Source: Datisca glomerata
Taxonomy: Eukaryota > Streptophyta > Magnoliopsida > Cucurbitales > Datiscaceae
Length of the DNA: 64,000 bases
Direction of reading: 5' to 3'
NCBI GenBank assembly: GCA_003255025.1
Contig: QANY01004802.1
Location: 744,372-808,371 of the forward strand
Shown: one piece after another, positions 1 to 12,408 of the stretch
How the letters are laid out: each line of letters begins with the position of its first letter
Position numbering within the stretch: position 1 is the stretch's first letter
The notes under the pieces: generated by a model
Database searches by the model: none
What the model saw: only the letters and a program-made list of their open reading frames with translations
What the model was told of the DNA's origin: nothing
Translations under genes and position numbers: made by a program

Positions 1-30
1 CAAGTTTTAGGTTTATTATGGTGGAGAGTA

Positions 31-492
31 ATGTACAATGGACTTAGATCAACACACTTGTACTTGCTATATATTAGACTTTACAGGAATTCCGTGTATA
101 TATTAGACTTTATAAGAATTCCATGCAGGCATATTGTGTCGTCAATTACATATAAAAAAGATAAAGCCAAAGCACATGTAAATAAGTATTATTTGAAAGA
201 CCATTTTAAAGACATACTCATACCTTATACAACCAGTAAATGATCTAAATCTATGATCGGTCTCAACTAGTGGTGATGTACTTCCACCATCTATTATATG
301 CAACCCATGAGACCGAAGAAATAAAAGAGGAGGAAACATCACGAAGTGGTTCTAAACAACCCTTATTAAAAAGAAAAGTAGAGATGTAACAACTGCAACC
401 AAGTTGGTCATAATAAAAGAACGTGTAACCAACAGACAAAGGCCAAGGACAAAACAAAAGGTAAAATAGTCAGCTTTATATTTTTATTTGTT
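31..492 (+). pseudogene. MULE (MuDR-type) transposase C-terminal relic
   Basis: One reading frame holds the C-terminal signature of plant Mutator-like transposases in the expected order. First comes a SWIM-type zinc finger end (IPCRHIVSSI, Cys codon at 124, His at 130), followed by the usual KYYLKDHFKDILIPY stretch. Next is a basic RPKK..KRRK linker near 310-336, then a CCHC zinc knuckle (CNNCNQVGHNKRTC, 385-426). All parts lie in the same frame, but stops interrupt it at 241, about 268, about 274, 322, 367 and 379, so it cannot encode a working transposase. The catalytic DDE core would lie to the left of the window. FAR1/FHY3 proteins share the SWIM finger but not this RPKK-knuckle tail, which makes a MULE the better reading. 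Confidence 0.8.
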
Positions 493-1332
493 TAATTATA
501 ATATGTTTATATATATTTTTAATAAAGAAAATGACAATTATACCCCTCGATAATTACAAATTCTACGAACAGTACCATTTCTTTTCACTTATCAATTTCC
601 CACTTTCACTCACCAAACCTCGACCCGATAGAGAGAGTAAATTGCCACCACCATCACATATCGGAGGAGTTAGGTGGCGCTCGGAACGGCGGGAGGCGCC
701 CGCACGGTGGGTGCGTCGGAACGGTGGGTTTGCCCTTTCTCTCTCCCTTCCGTGATTTTCGTCCCTATTCACTGCTCAATATTTTTCGCGATTTTCGTCC
801 CTCGATGGGTTTGTCATTTGGTGTGATCATCATACTTCTCTTCAGAGGAAGTCCTAAGTTCAAATGGCATCCCAACCTGACCCATAAAGAATAGTAGGAA
901 TAGAGTATTGATACCGCTTTTGCATGGAAAAATTGCTTGAAAATTTGTCTACAAGATTGAAAAATTAAATAGCCAGGCACACGGGTGGCAAAATGAAACC
1001 AAGTGCATGTGATGTGTAAGTAAGAAATTGATTAGTTACATTGTATTGAATAATAATATGAGATTCACTGTTTCACAATATGCATGTATAATCTGTCAGT
1101 TCCCAATGCCGACATGAGAGTCACCTTCAAGAATTTTCTTTTTTTAGGATCAGATTCAATAGATCTATTGACTGCCTTCATAGCTACTGAAAATCATGGG
1201 GGAAGACAAATACACATAATGGTACATGTAATAGACAATCAACTGCAGAAAAATCTAGTAACAGAAAAATAAAGAGAATGGTTGAGGCTTGCAGAGTCTT
1301 GGAGCATTGTGAGATCCTCATGAGTCTCGGAC
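493..1332. other. Intergenic, no supported gene
   Basis: There is no coding signature. A GC-rich patch (about 640-750) carries repeated CGGAACGG-type words. The 13-mer gattttcgtccct occurs at 754 and again at 790. Such short direct repeats are seen near MULE ends, but no terminal inverted repeat could be matched. Confidence 0.5.
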
Positions 1333-1396
1333 TTAGTCTCAAGCAAAATTAGTCTCATACAAAATTAGTCTGAGACAGAATTAGTCTCAAACAAAA
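1333..1396. repeat. 16-bp minisatellite, four copies
   Basis: Four consecutive 16-bp units begin ttagtctc (ttagtctg in the third) and end aa, with a few substitutions between units. Nothing around them suggests coding sequence. Confidence 0.85.
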
Positions 1397-2289
1397 CAAA
1401 AAGAGCATCATTTACCGAATGGAGGGGTTTGCTCGAATGGGATTTGCTCTGCTAATGGGGGAGATTTGCTCTGCGAAGGGGGTTTGCGAATGAAGTCAAG
1501 ATGAAATGGTCTGCGATTGTGCTATACACTCGAAGAATTTCGGTCTGTGATGGCCAACACAATCGAAGAAATCAATTACCTGAATCAAAATTAATTGATT
1601 AAGGTTCATGCTGAAATGGTCGCTGCTCAGTCGTATGCTCGAGTCGTTCCTCCAGCTCGCGACACTGCTCCAAGCTCGGAGGTCAGGGCATAATAAATGG
1701 GAGGTCAGGGCGTGGGCTTTACGGAGGGGTAGTGTGTTCGGGGGTTTTGTTTTGACGAGAAGGTGGGGAGAAAAACATGTCGTTTTTAGTAATGCTAGAT
1801 GTTTATCACGTGTAACGTGTTAGGTAGTTTTGTACGTACAAAGCTTGATGGTCTATTAGTAGATATTAGCATAACACATTAACACCGTTTTATATGGTGA
1901 TGATCAAGACTACTTTAAATTTCGTGAGAGAAGATAACGCACACGCACATAGATACACGTTGATGCACACGCACAAAAAATACGTGACATAAGTCATAAT
2001 TTGAGAAGAAGGTCAAATAGTTTGTCTGGGTAGATATATACATAAATAAACACATACATGTATTTATACATATTAGTCAAAAAATACATACTTCCCACAT
2101 GTTCAACTAATTTAAAATATATATTAGAGATAAAATAAATCCATCATCTTTAAAAATTATTCTAAATCTAATATATAATGAAAAATTAGAAATAGTAGTG
2201 TTCATTAAAATTACAAGTGTTCATCTTTAAAAACTGTCTATAATCTTAAAATTGTAATGTTTATTGAATAGTATAGAAAATAAATTTAT
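1397..2289. other. Intergenic, no supported gene
   Basis: The sequence moves from moderately GC-rich (1,400-1,830) to very AT-rich. A 12-mer, ggaggtcagggc, is repeated near 1,680 and 1,700. Short open frames here have no recognisable domain, so none is called. Confidence 0.5.
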
Positions 2290-2524
2290 TTCATCAAGTT
2301 TTTATATTCGTAAGAAATAATTTATGATATTAAGAAATAATTTCTCGTAATTAATATATATTTTATATATATCATGTTTCTGATGATATAAATATTACAT
2401 ATTGATTTCATCAATTTTTCATATTCATAATAAATAATTTATCATATTGAGAGATAATTTCTCGTATTTAAAATATATTTTATGTATTTTCATATCTCTG
2501 ATGATATAAATATTACATAATATT
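2290..2524. repeat. Tandem duplication, period about 117 bp
   Basis: Two adjacent AT-rich units start at 2290 (ttcatcaag) and 2407 (ttcatcaat). Both contain a pair of taataattt/agataatttctcgta blocks and end in ctgatgatataaatattac. The copies differ by scattered substitutions, so the duplication is not recent. Confidence 0.8.
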
Positions 2525-3690
2525 TAATTTATAAACTTCTAACGACTAAATTATTATTGAATTAAAATTAAATATGCATAAAAGATCTTGAAATCAATCT
2601 TTACAAACATTCATGTTTCTAATTTTATAATATTATTGAAACATTTTACTTTACTAACTATAAATAAATTATTATTGGATAAAAAATAAAATGTCATTAA
2701 ATGAATTAAATGAGAATAGAGGTGAAATACCTAATTTATACTACATTTTAATAGACTTGAAGGGTAAAAAAGAGAATAAAAAAGTTTCTCCCCTCTAAAT
2801 ATTTTTAATATAATATAGATTAATTGAGACATATAAATGCAATGATTTTTCATTCTAAATTGCATGAAGATCCTATTTATATTGTTGAATCACAGACGAG
2901 GTAAAATAACAAAAAAATAGTAGAAATGATAAAAAAAAGACATGTTTTAAGTATGGTTTAAGAAAGTAGCGATGGAAAAGAAGTTACAAAAATAGTCAGA
3001 GTAACTAATTTTAGTTATATCTTTAATACATGAGTAACTAATATTAATAAATAACTAAATTTATTACTCCGTTAATTTTTACAACTTTTTTTTGCAGCCA
3101 TTTTTGCCAACCAAATCTTATTTTCAACTATTTTTGTTGTTTTCCATTAAATTATTAGAAGAATTTTAAATTAAAAAATTATCACTGATATCCATAATTG
3201 GTTGATGATATATGTAGATAATTTTTCATTATGTAATGTAGGATCTAGGAACCAAAAAAAAAACTCTAGGACAGTAGTGTCAAAAAAATATGTTAACATT
3301 TGTGCATCGGTGGTGATTATTATTGACTTATAATTAAAAAAAAATCAATGATCAATCCCCACAAGTAGATGAAGAGGTCATTTTTGGATATTATATATTA
3401 ATAATTAACTATATATTATACAAAGTGTAAGGGTAATATTTTAATTAACTATAAAATATTGGACAAAAAGTTTTAAAAAATTCTCCATTGATTGTACATT
3501 TTAATATATTATTGATAACATCCGTTTTTTTTTTATGCAAAACTAAAGTTTAAAGTTATAAATGATGTCATTAGAAATTTCACCATTATAAATGATAGTA
3601 ATTATAAAGTTAATGATACGATTTGTAGTTTTTCTTTAATTTTTTTTACCCCACATACTAGAGAAGAGTTTTCATAAAAAAAATTCAACC
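2525..3690. other. AT-rich intergenic sequence upstream of the NFD6-like gene
   Basis: Very AT-rich sequence with poly-A and poly-T runs and no coding signal. Its right edge is presumably the promoter of the gene starting at 3910. I saw no convincing TATA box there. Confidence 0.5.
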
Positions 3691-3909
3691 ATCAAAGTCA
3701 ATGTTATCAGCGGTCCTCCGTCGCCAATTTATCAATCAAGCAAAGCGCCTGGTTACGATCAAAATCAACGGACTGCATTTGTAAGACACTCATGTCTTAT
3801 ACTGCTTAATATTTATCAGAAGAAGGCGATCGACACCGCTAAAACCCTCGCAAAGCCCCTAACACGGCCACCCCTTCGCACCCTGAGCATAGACTAGTTC
3901 GGCAAAACA

Positions 3910-5004
3910 ATGGCTTGGCGTTCTGGCTCATTCTCTAGGTCTCTGATCTCGACCGCTAGGTCTTCATCGTTACGTTCCGCTCCTTCGCTTCCTCGCCTTC
4001 GACCGCCGCCTCTCGCTGCTCCTCCTCGCCTTCAATCCCGTCGCCTCTCCTCTCCTTCCAGGTGCGTTTATGAACTTCCGTGCATATTTTGTATTTCATC
4101 CAACTTAAAAAAAAGAACGAGAATGGAGAGAGTTCTTTTCTTCTCTTAGTTTCATCCAACAATGTGGTGTTAACATTTAACTTAATTGAAATGTGAATCA
4201 ATTCAACTAATTCTCTCCTGAGTGGAACTTCGCTTCTATAATTCCTCTAGATCTAGAACTTATGGAAATTTTGGTCACTGCTTGATTTGCTGAGGAGAAC
4301 GCAATTAAATTAGAGCGACAATATTTGTATTGGAAATCTACTTCCTACATGATTCTCGCTAAGGAGTATCAAGTCTTTGATTTGTATAAGGAGAGATATC
4401 AAAGGTACTAATTTTTTTTCCAGAATCTGGTTATTTGACGAGAAATAGTAGGAAAGACAATGAATGCACACTTTCTATACAATGTTATCTGACATTATAT
4501 TTTCGAAAGAGTTCTGTAGCCTCTTTAACATAGTCGAGTAGAATTGTGTTGTCAGTAATGGATACTGGGTTTTAGATGCTCAACGCTCCATTTCAAGAAA
4601 TTTGATTTGTTGTGAATTATGCTTTCGCAAGAAGTAGAGAGCACGATTATTCGGTTAATTTATTCTTAATTAGTCTTGCTGCACTTTTTCTAGTCCAGAT
4701 GGCAGGAGATACTATTTCGTCAGTCCAAAGTGTTATTTTTTTTTTTCTGAAGTACCTTTGGAATTTCTAGTACTTTGTCTCGATCTTGATTTCTGAGGTG
4801 ATATGAGAACTTATGTCACTCTAGTCTTATGGGTTTCAAATTATTTCTTTCAGGACCTTGGGAGAATTGGGATGCACGCAGTCTCTCTTGCCAATTTACA
4901 GCATGACGGCTGCCATCTGCCTGACATCGCACCCTGCTGTCAGTGTGCGGGCTTGTTGCGAGCTGCCTCATGGTACCTTCCGCCGTACTTGTCAAGATCG
5001 CTAG
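3910..5004 (+). CDS. NUCLEAR FUSION DEFECTIVE 6-like protein (2 exons)
   Basis: Exons 3910-4061 and 4854-5004 join across a GT..AG intron (donor GTGCGTTT at 4062; acceptor TTTCTTTCAG ending at 4853) in phase 2, giving a protein of about 100 residues. The N-terminus (MAWRSGSFSRSLISTARSSS...) is rich in Arg and Ser with no acidic residues, typical of a mitochondrial or chloroplast transit peptide. Exon 2 reads RTLGELGCTQSLLP, then a stretch containing LTSHPAVSVRACCELPHGTF and ending RTCQDR. This LGCTQSLLP...RACCEL core marks the small plant NFD6 family, in which an Arabidopsis member is needed for polar nuclear fusion in the female gametophyte. Family identity is recognised by eye. Organelle targeting is inferred from composition. 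The family is often alternatively spliced after this exon, so other C-termini are possible. No damage is visible. Confidence 0.85.
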
Positions 5005-7342
5005 TAGTCGCTTTGTGAGTCTTGCTGTCTCTAGGACACATGACAAAAATGGAAGAAATTTCTTTTATCATATCATTAGCCATCTACTTGATTTTTCAAT
5101 TGAGATGGTCTCATACCATCTCAATTGTTTTTCAACTTGAAAATTTCAAGTTTAGTTGACACAAAGAAGTATAGATAGGAAATTTTAGCCCGCTTATAAT
5201 TTTTATGTTTAGTTGACCCAACAAGGCATAGCTAAGCAATTTTTTGCGTTTATAAAGTTTTATTTGATATTTACTTAGAAGGTTTTGAGATTGAGATTGT
5301 TAGGGATGAATGCAGATGACGGGTGAAGTGCAAGAGTTCTCAATTATCCAAAAGCAGGAGATTGAAGCATTATAGGTCTTTTTTCCTTTAGCTCACTTTC
5401 TTTACCAATGTAAATGTGGTAGAGTAGAAGTGGTATGAGCAAATTTATAACATTGAGCCTTAGTAATACACTTGCTCAGCGTGGAGGTATGGCGTGCAAC
5501 TATCTAGTTGACGGAGTTGTCCTTGCTTGGACATTGAAAATCTTGTTCGATAGTAAAAAGCTATCAGAAAATTGTTCTTTAATTAGCTGGCACTGTAGAC
5601 ATGGACGATCTAAGTGCTATGGCAACTTGCCCCCTTAAACCAGAGAACTGTAAAAAACTACACAGTTTATTTGGTGGAAGTACCAGTTGTTGCAACTAGG
5701 ATGCATACATCACTTTCCATCTGTTTTTACCTATTCTCTCTCACATGAACTTCTCATGGAAAGCTTAGTAAAAGGAGGTGTGTATGTGGCTATAATAAGA
5801 ACTCGTTCATTTTCTTATAGGTGCATCATGAAGAAATTGTTTGAAGCGGAAGAGTAATGTAGCTGTTATTTGGTTTGTAGAACTGCTTTTCTCTTAGTTC
5901 CAAGAGGCTAGTCTTAGGTTTCTGATTGTTTTTTGTTGGGGACCCAAGGTTGAGAGTTGTGAGTATCAATAGTTTAGTTGTGTATGGCCTCTATCACATG
6001 GTTTTCGTCGCTGTCTGAACTTTTCTGCATACTGAGTCCTTATTACTTATTAGTGAGTAGAATGGAATCTGTAAGCCAACAAGGTCGATGAATGTATATT
6101 TGTTGATAAAGATGATAATATCTTTGTCATAACCATTTATGTTGACCACCTATAAATTATCAAGTCACTGATAGATCTGGCCACGGATTAATTTCAAGTA
6201 TTATTTTTCCTATCATTTTTACATGTAAAAAAAATTGATAGGGAAAAACTTCACAGAAAAATACGTTTATTTATTAACTTCGATTAAGGTTCAAGAGCAA
6301 TCTTTTTTTATTTACATGAAATATGTTTGCATATAAGCGAGTGATATTTTCTGTTACCCATGTTAGAATATAAAGTTCACAGTTGTGTATTACAAACTTC
6401 TTTTATGTAATAATATTTACATCGTTGCAGGTACTTGAATGGCACTATGGTCAACTCAGCGAACTGCGGCAAAATGTTTGGGAAATTATGGAGAGTAGGT
6501 ATTGATGTGGGAACTTCTACCGAAGTAACAAACTTTAATAAGAGTTACTGTGAATGTGTTAATTTTCAAAACTGGGTAGCGATCTAGTCAGTGATACAAT
6601 CTTATTGACAAAGGGCTTGTTTCATTCAATTTCAGGAATTTTATTACTTGATCTATGTTTGTTATCATTTGATTCATTAGTTGTCATTGTTCCTCTTCTC
6701 TCTGAGCATCATGGTTGAAATTATGCCAATTTTCCAAGAGTTCCTTTTCAACAATAGTTGAAATGGATGTCTGATCAAATAAAGAAAATGAGGGAATAGC
6801 GTTAGATCTACTTTTTGATGAGGTCCACATGCAACTTGCGGAACTATTTAGAAAAAAGTGCCTTGAAATTGAGCTTAGATAGAGATTGTTTTCGCTACTG
6901 GTTGAAATGGAAGGAGCTATTACATATTCCCATCACAAAAGTAGACAGCTTTACCTTTCCAATCACAACAAGACTTATCATAGTCGTCAAGATTTTAAAA
7001 GCTTTGAAATGGGGCTTTTTTAACTGGACAAAGCCACTTTGCATCATCGCCCTTATCCTCAAGACCTTATCCGAACTGTTCGTTTCCACTTAAAGCTCTG
7101 TTTCAAATATTCTCCTAGTTAATTTTCACCATCAACGTTCAGAAACCTGAGTCCCAGGTACGATTTTCATTACAATAAATACGTCTTCGACCCAGGGACA
7201 AGAACAACCGGGAAACTTATGCTCAACATCGAAGGGTAATCTCGCAGAATGCAATAGTACTGTGGAATCTAATTGTATTGTGGAATGTAAATATTGTTGA
7301 AAAATGAAAAAAATATAAGAAACATTATTGAAAGATTGGAAA
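5005..7342 (+). other. Probable 3' UTR and introns of the NFD6-like gene, then intergenic
   Basis: No second coding gene is evident. Acceptor-like sites occur at about 5820 (cttatag before gtgcatcatg) and about 6430 (cgttgcag before gtacttgaat), compatible with the spliced 3' UTRs common in this family, but transcript evidence would be needed. An open frame of 92 codons at 6815-7093 has no recognisable domain and is not called. Confidence 0.35.
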
Positions 7343-7880
7343 AGTGTAACATTAGCGTATAAAAGTAATATTACTGTGTTCGTTGCAAAAATAAAACATT
7401 AAATTATATATAAATTAATTAATTAATTCATACAAATAAGTATCACTGTAATATTATTATATATATCATATATTAATTCAGTTTTACATATTTTTATATT
7501 AATATCTAATTATTCAGTATAATATTTTTTTATTAATATTTCTTATGATATATATGTTTATGACAACTTATTGTTTTTAAATAATATAATATTTTTTTCA
7601 ATGTATAATATATAAACAATATATTGTATTATATTATTATGTATTTTTCGTATTTATATAATATAATTATTTTCATTTATTTTATTATTTAAAATAACAT
7701 ATAATGATTTCTTAAATAAAAAGATAAAATAAATATAATATCACATCAATATCATTTTAAACGACAATGACATTATCTTATTTTGCAGCAGTATTATCAC
7801 TATGACAATGTTCAAAATTTAGTTTCTCAATGTAACGAACACGGTAATATGTTTTTAACCTATTGCATTACCATAATAAT
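7343..7880. mobile_element. MITE-like element with long inverted arms
   Basis: The left arm (7343-7387) contains taatattactgtgttcgttg. The right arm (about 7830-7880) carries the imperfect reverse complement (caatgtaacgaacacggtaat). About 440 bp of extremely AT-rich, non-coding sequence lies between. Size, composition and arms fit a miniature inverted-repeat element. Exact ends and target duplication could not be fixed, so the superfamily is open. Confidence 0.5.
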
Positions 7881-8612
7881 ATTTTCACATTACGTTTATA
7901 TAATTAGTCTCTAAAGAAAATTGTCCAAATATTAACTACGCTCTCTCTACAAGTGCAAGTCTTGCTCCTATTATTTGTTTAAAATCAATCTCCCATCTTT
8001 CATTTAAGAAATGTCTTTACTCACTTTTATTATTGTTACGTATCTCCAACTCATTCCAAACCAAGTAACCACAAATTTTTTTCTTTTTATTTGATCGTAT
8101 CTTAAACCCAAAATTGTTTTTTGGGGCAGTTATTTTAATAAAGAGTCATACCTACCAAAAATGTATCAGGATACTCTGTCGTGGACAGGAAAAATTTGAT
8201 CTGAACGTTCGTTTTGATTTAAATGATATATATCAAAAAGTAAAAAAAATAAAAATAATTTTATCATTTATTTCCATATGAACCGTTCAAATCAAAATAG
8301 ACCATTCCAACAACGGAAATTATCATCTACCATTCATAAAGTGGCAGAAGGTCCACTTCCCCAAAAAATTTATTTCCAAAAGTAAAAAACACCACCAAAG
8401 ACATAGTCACTCGTCAATTCAACATTACAATTATTTTATAAAGAATCGGAACTACCTTTCCAACAAGCAACATGATAAAGGCCGAACTTAAAAAATATTT
8501 TTACTTTTTTGGTCTTTTCAAAGTGAATTACAACCATCTCCCAATTAATTTTATCTTAATTGAGACAAATTATAAAGAATGTATTACTTCTTATTTTTTT
8601 TAATTTATAGTT
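7881..8612. other. Intergenic, no supported gene
   Basis: AT-rich sequence. A weak inverted pair (tctgaacgttcgttttgattt near 8200 against gaaccgttcaaatcaaaatag near 8281) hints at another decayed MITE, but the ends are unclear. Confidence 0.35.
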
Positions 8613-11600
8613 GACCTGTTCTAGACCATCTGTATCTATTACTAGGAGATTGAATGTGGATATAGTACCTCTAGAGATTGAGCTTTGCATGTCCACCCCT
8701 TCGGTGGTATTATATATATAGACAAGACCATCAAGTCTTGTTTTGTAGTGACTACTGATAAAATGTTGGATGCTACTCTTACATTATGGGATATGCATGA
8801 CTTTGATGGATTGGCTAGCTTCCAACTACGCCAATATCCTTTGTCATGAACGAGAGGTAATGTTCAACCCTCCGGGCAATTCAAGTTTCAAATTTAAAGG
8901 ATTGTGTCTTCATGCGCTACCTCAGATCATATCATCCTTACGAGCAAATGATTGATTAACAATGGCTATTGGGGTTATTTGGCTATCGTGTTGGATATAC
9001 CAAAACTGGAGTTAAAACTGAACTATATAAAGGTGGTTAAAGACTTCCCAAAATTTTTTCCTAAGACGTTGCCATGTGTACTGCCCGTTAGATAAATGGA
9101 TTTCAACATCGAGTGAATTCCCGAGATAGCCCTTATATCAAAGGCCTCATACCATATGGCACCTACGGAGATGAAAGAGCTAAAGAAACAGCTTCAAGAT
9201 ATATTGGAAAATGGTTTTATTGTTCCCAATGTCTCACCTTGGGGAGCAACCATTCTCTTTGTAAAGACGAAAGATGGATTTATGAGGCTTTATATCAACT
9301 ATAGGGAGTTGAACAAGGTTACCATTAAAAGTAACCATGTACCTTGAATAGAATATTTGTTTGATCAACTCCAAGGCGTATGTGTTTTTGCAAAAATTGA
9401 CTTGTGATCTGGGTATGACTAACTAAGAGTAAAGAAGGAGGACATACTGAAGATTGTCTTTTGTATTCGGTATGACCATTACAAGTTTTTGGTCATGTCT
9501 TTTGGGTGACTAATGCCCATGTTGCATTCATGGACTTGATGAATCGGATTTTTGATGATTTCTTGGAACAATTTATCATTGTTTTCATAGATTACATCCT
9601 AATTTACTCTAATTCTGAAGGAGAACATGAAGAACATCTCAGAACCACACTTCATATCTTAAAGGATCAAAGGTCGTATGCCAAGTTTAGTAAATATGAG
9701 TTTTGGTTATCTTAGATTTCCTTTTGGGACATGTAGTTTCTAAATAGGGTATATCAATGGATCCGACAAAGATAGAAACAATAATGAACTAGAACCATCC
9801 AACGAATGTTAAAGAGATTAGGAGTTTCTTGGGATTGGTAGGCTAGTATCGGAGATTTATGGAGGGATTCTCTAAGATTTTTGTACCATTGACTAAGTTG
9901 ATGAGGAAGAATGCATGGTGCTTATGGTCAGAAGAGTGCGAAAAGTGTTTCCAATAACTTCAATAAAGATTGGTGTCGGCCTCAGTCCTTACTGTGCCCT
10001 TTGGAAGTGTTGGATTCGTTAGGTGATGCTTCAAGAGTGGGCTTGGTTGTGTATTAATGCAGTACGAGGAAGTTATAGCCTACGCTTCCCAATAGTTGAA
10101 AGGTTACGAACAAAACTTCCCAACCCACGATTTGAAAGGTTATGCATCCCGACAGTTCATTATCTCTACGGCACAAGGGTCGAGATCTACACCAATCACA
10201 AGAGTCTAAAGTATCTCTTCACTCAAAACGAGCTCAATATGAGGTAGTGTAGATAGTTGGAACTTTCTAAGGATTATGATTGTGTGATTAACTACCATCT
10301 TGAAAAAGAAACGTGGTAGTATATGAACTAAGTAGGAAATCAGGTTCTCTAGCAGCCCACATTTCTACTCAAAAATTCATTGAAGATGACTTAGAAAGTT
10401 TGGAGTTGGAAATCTTAGTCCAAAATACATCGACTAAGCTTTCTCAATTGATGGTGCGACCTACACTTCAAGATAGGGTACGTGATGCTCAAAATGAGGA
10501 TCCGTCATTGATAAAGATCACATCGAATATTGATAGCGAGAAAAGGAATGGTTTTTCGATATCCCGAGATTGAGTACTCAAATTCAACAACAGAGTTGCC
10601 ATACCTCATAATGAGGAGCTAAAAAAGGGGGATTTTTGTGAAAGCTCACTCCACTCCATACTCAATCCACCCGGTCAGTACAAAATGTATCAAGATCTAT
10701 ATAAGCACTTTTGATGGAATAACATGAAAATAGACGTAGTAAATTTTGTAGAGCAATATCTTCCTTGTCAACACGTGAAGGCCGAACGCCAACCCCCTTC
10801 AGGTCTTTACAGCCTTTAGTGATCCTAGAATGGAAATGGAACATATATCAATGGACTTTGTAGTAAGTTTACCAAAGACTTTGAGGGGATTCGATACCAT
10901 TTGGGTGATAGTTGATCGATTGACCAAATCTGCTCATTTCTTACCAGGTCGCATGACATTCTAAGTGGAGGATTGGGCAAATTTATATGTTAAGGATATT
11001 GTTAGACTCCATTAGATACCAATATCTATAGTATCAGATCTTGATCCAATATTTACTTCTAGATTTTGGCGTAGACTTCAGGAAGCCTTGGATACCCAAC
11101 TAAACTTTAGCATGACTTTTCACCCACAGATAAATGGACAAACATAACGGACCATCCAAACTCTCTAGGATATACTACGGGCATTTGTGTTGGATTTTCA
11201 AGGGAACTGAAATGATAAGTTACCAATTATCGAGTTTTCGTAAAACAATAACTATTAAGCAACAATTTGGATGGCGTCTTTTGAAGCCTTATATGAAAAA
11301 ATGTCAATCTCCTATTCATTGGGAGGAGGTTGGTGATAGAATGTTGCTAGGTCCAAAAATGACCCAACAAGCTAATAAAGATATTGACAAGATTCGGAAA
11401 AGGATCCAAACCGCACAAAGTCGCCAAAAGTGTTATGTGGACGTATGTAGGAAAAACCTAGAATTTGCAGTTCGAAGACATGGTATTTATCAAGATCGCC
11501 CCTATAAAAGGAGTTATGACATTTGGAAAGAAGGGAAAGCTTAGTCCTCGTTTCATAGGACCCTTTAAGATCTTGGAACGTATTGGAGTTTTCACTTATC

Positions 11601-11937
11601 GTGTAGCCCTGCATGTAGCTTTAGTATGAGTTCATTACATATTTCATGTGTCTAGTTATGGTAGTACATTCCCGATCTATCACACATTCTTAGTTATGAG
11701 CATCTCGAGTTACGGGAAGACTTAACTTATGAAGAGATTCTAATTCAAATTCTAGACAAAAAGATGCAAGTGTGAAGAAGTAAGGAGATCCCTTTAGTCA
11801 AGGTGCTTTGGAAGAACCATCAAATAGAAGAGGCCACATGGGAACGGGAGGAAGAGATTCGAACACTATATCCAGCTCTCTTCAAAGATCTAACTCTGAC
11901 AATTTTTAGGACGAAAATTCATATAAAGAGGGGAGTA
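8613..11937 (+). pseudogene. Ty3/gypsy chromovirus pol, downstream half (protease tail, RT, RNase H, integrase, chromodomain)
   Basis: Fragments in all three frames follow the canonical gypsy order. They are a protease tail (ITRRLNVDIVPLEIEL, from about 8620), the linker with HEREVMFNPPG (about 8850), and RT beginning [17 protein letters not shown] at 9156 through [17 protein letters not shown]. The RT catalytic box follows (FIDYILIYS near 9586), then RNase H, integrase (MDFVVSLPKTLRGFDTIW near 10,850; VSDLDPIF near 11,030), and a chromodomain-like tail (NHQIEEATWEREEEIRTLYP, 11,815-11,875). Many stops and frameshifts break it. In the RT box the second catalytic Asp is Tyr. The tail suggests the Tekay/Del chromovirus group. 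The fragment starts abruptly just after where the protease DSG active site should be; gag and the active site lie inverted at 14.2-15.2 kb. Confidence 0.88.
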
Positions 11938-12376
11938 TGTAACATCCCTACTTTTCGGCCTACTATAAGGTTAGAGTACATTTTTATTTACATGTGTGTT
12001 AAGGGTTATGACCTTAACCCTTATATTTTTATTATAGTGAGATATTATATTATAATGTGACACATAAGACTCTCGATATTAGAGGGGTCCCTTGAATTTA
12101 AAAAAAAAGCATAATGATTTAGGAAACAAAATTTATTTTTTCCATCTAGCTTAGAAACCTCACTTAAATGGGTTGTTTGAACTCTTATTGCGGCCGTGTT
12201 TTTTACCTTGTCAAAGGTGAAAATATAAGATTTTTTTAGTCTACCTCATCTTCTTTTCAAAATGTCAATTAGATTCACTAGATTTATTTGAAATATACAC
12301 CTTTATCTTATCTAAACCTATAATATTGCATGGTATATTAGGCTATTTTATTTTCCTTACCCTAATTATCATCATC
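11938..12376 (+). repeat. Gypsy 3' LTR, truncated
   Basis: It begins TGTAACATCCC directly after a purine tract (aaagaggggagta), the expected polypurine tract and LTR start. It matches the minus strand of 22,781-23,214 over most of its length, including cctaattatcatcatc. The match stops at 12,376, where a hairpin and then a copia LTR begin, so most of the LTR is missing. Confidence 0.82.
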
Positions 12377-12408
12377 GCAAATGTGAAAATCATTTCACAT
12401 TTGCGATG
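12373..12408. repeat. Perfect 16-bp-arm hairpin at a rearrangement join
   Basis: Arms 12,373-12,388 (catcgcaaatgtgaaa) and 12,393-12,408 are exact reverse complements around the 4-nt loop atca. The first four bases (catc) still belong to the gypsy LTR, while the rest is absent from the sister LTR at 22.8 kb. The structure therefore spans the breakpoint. Confidence 0.9.

Noticed and set aside
754..802. Repeated gattttcgtccct as MULE terminal inverted repeats
   Set aside because: Both copies are in the same orientation and only 36 bp apart, so they are not terminal inverted repeats.
1608..1823. Open frame of 71 codons with a plausible Met start
   Set aside because: No domain, low-complexity neighbourhood and direct repeats; nothing supports a real protein.
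6815..7093. 92-codon open frame downstream of the NFD6-like gene
   Set aside because: Hydrophobic, AT-driven composition, no recognised family and no splice or promoter context.
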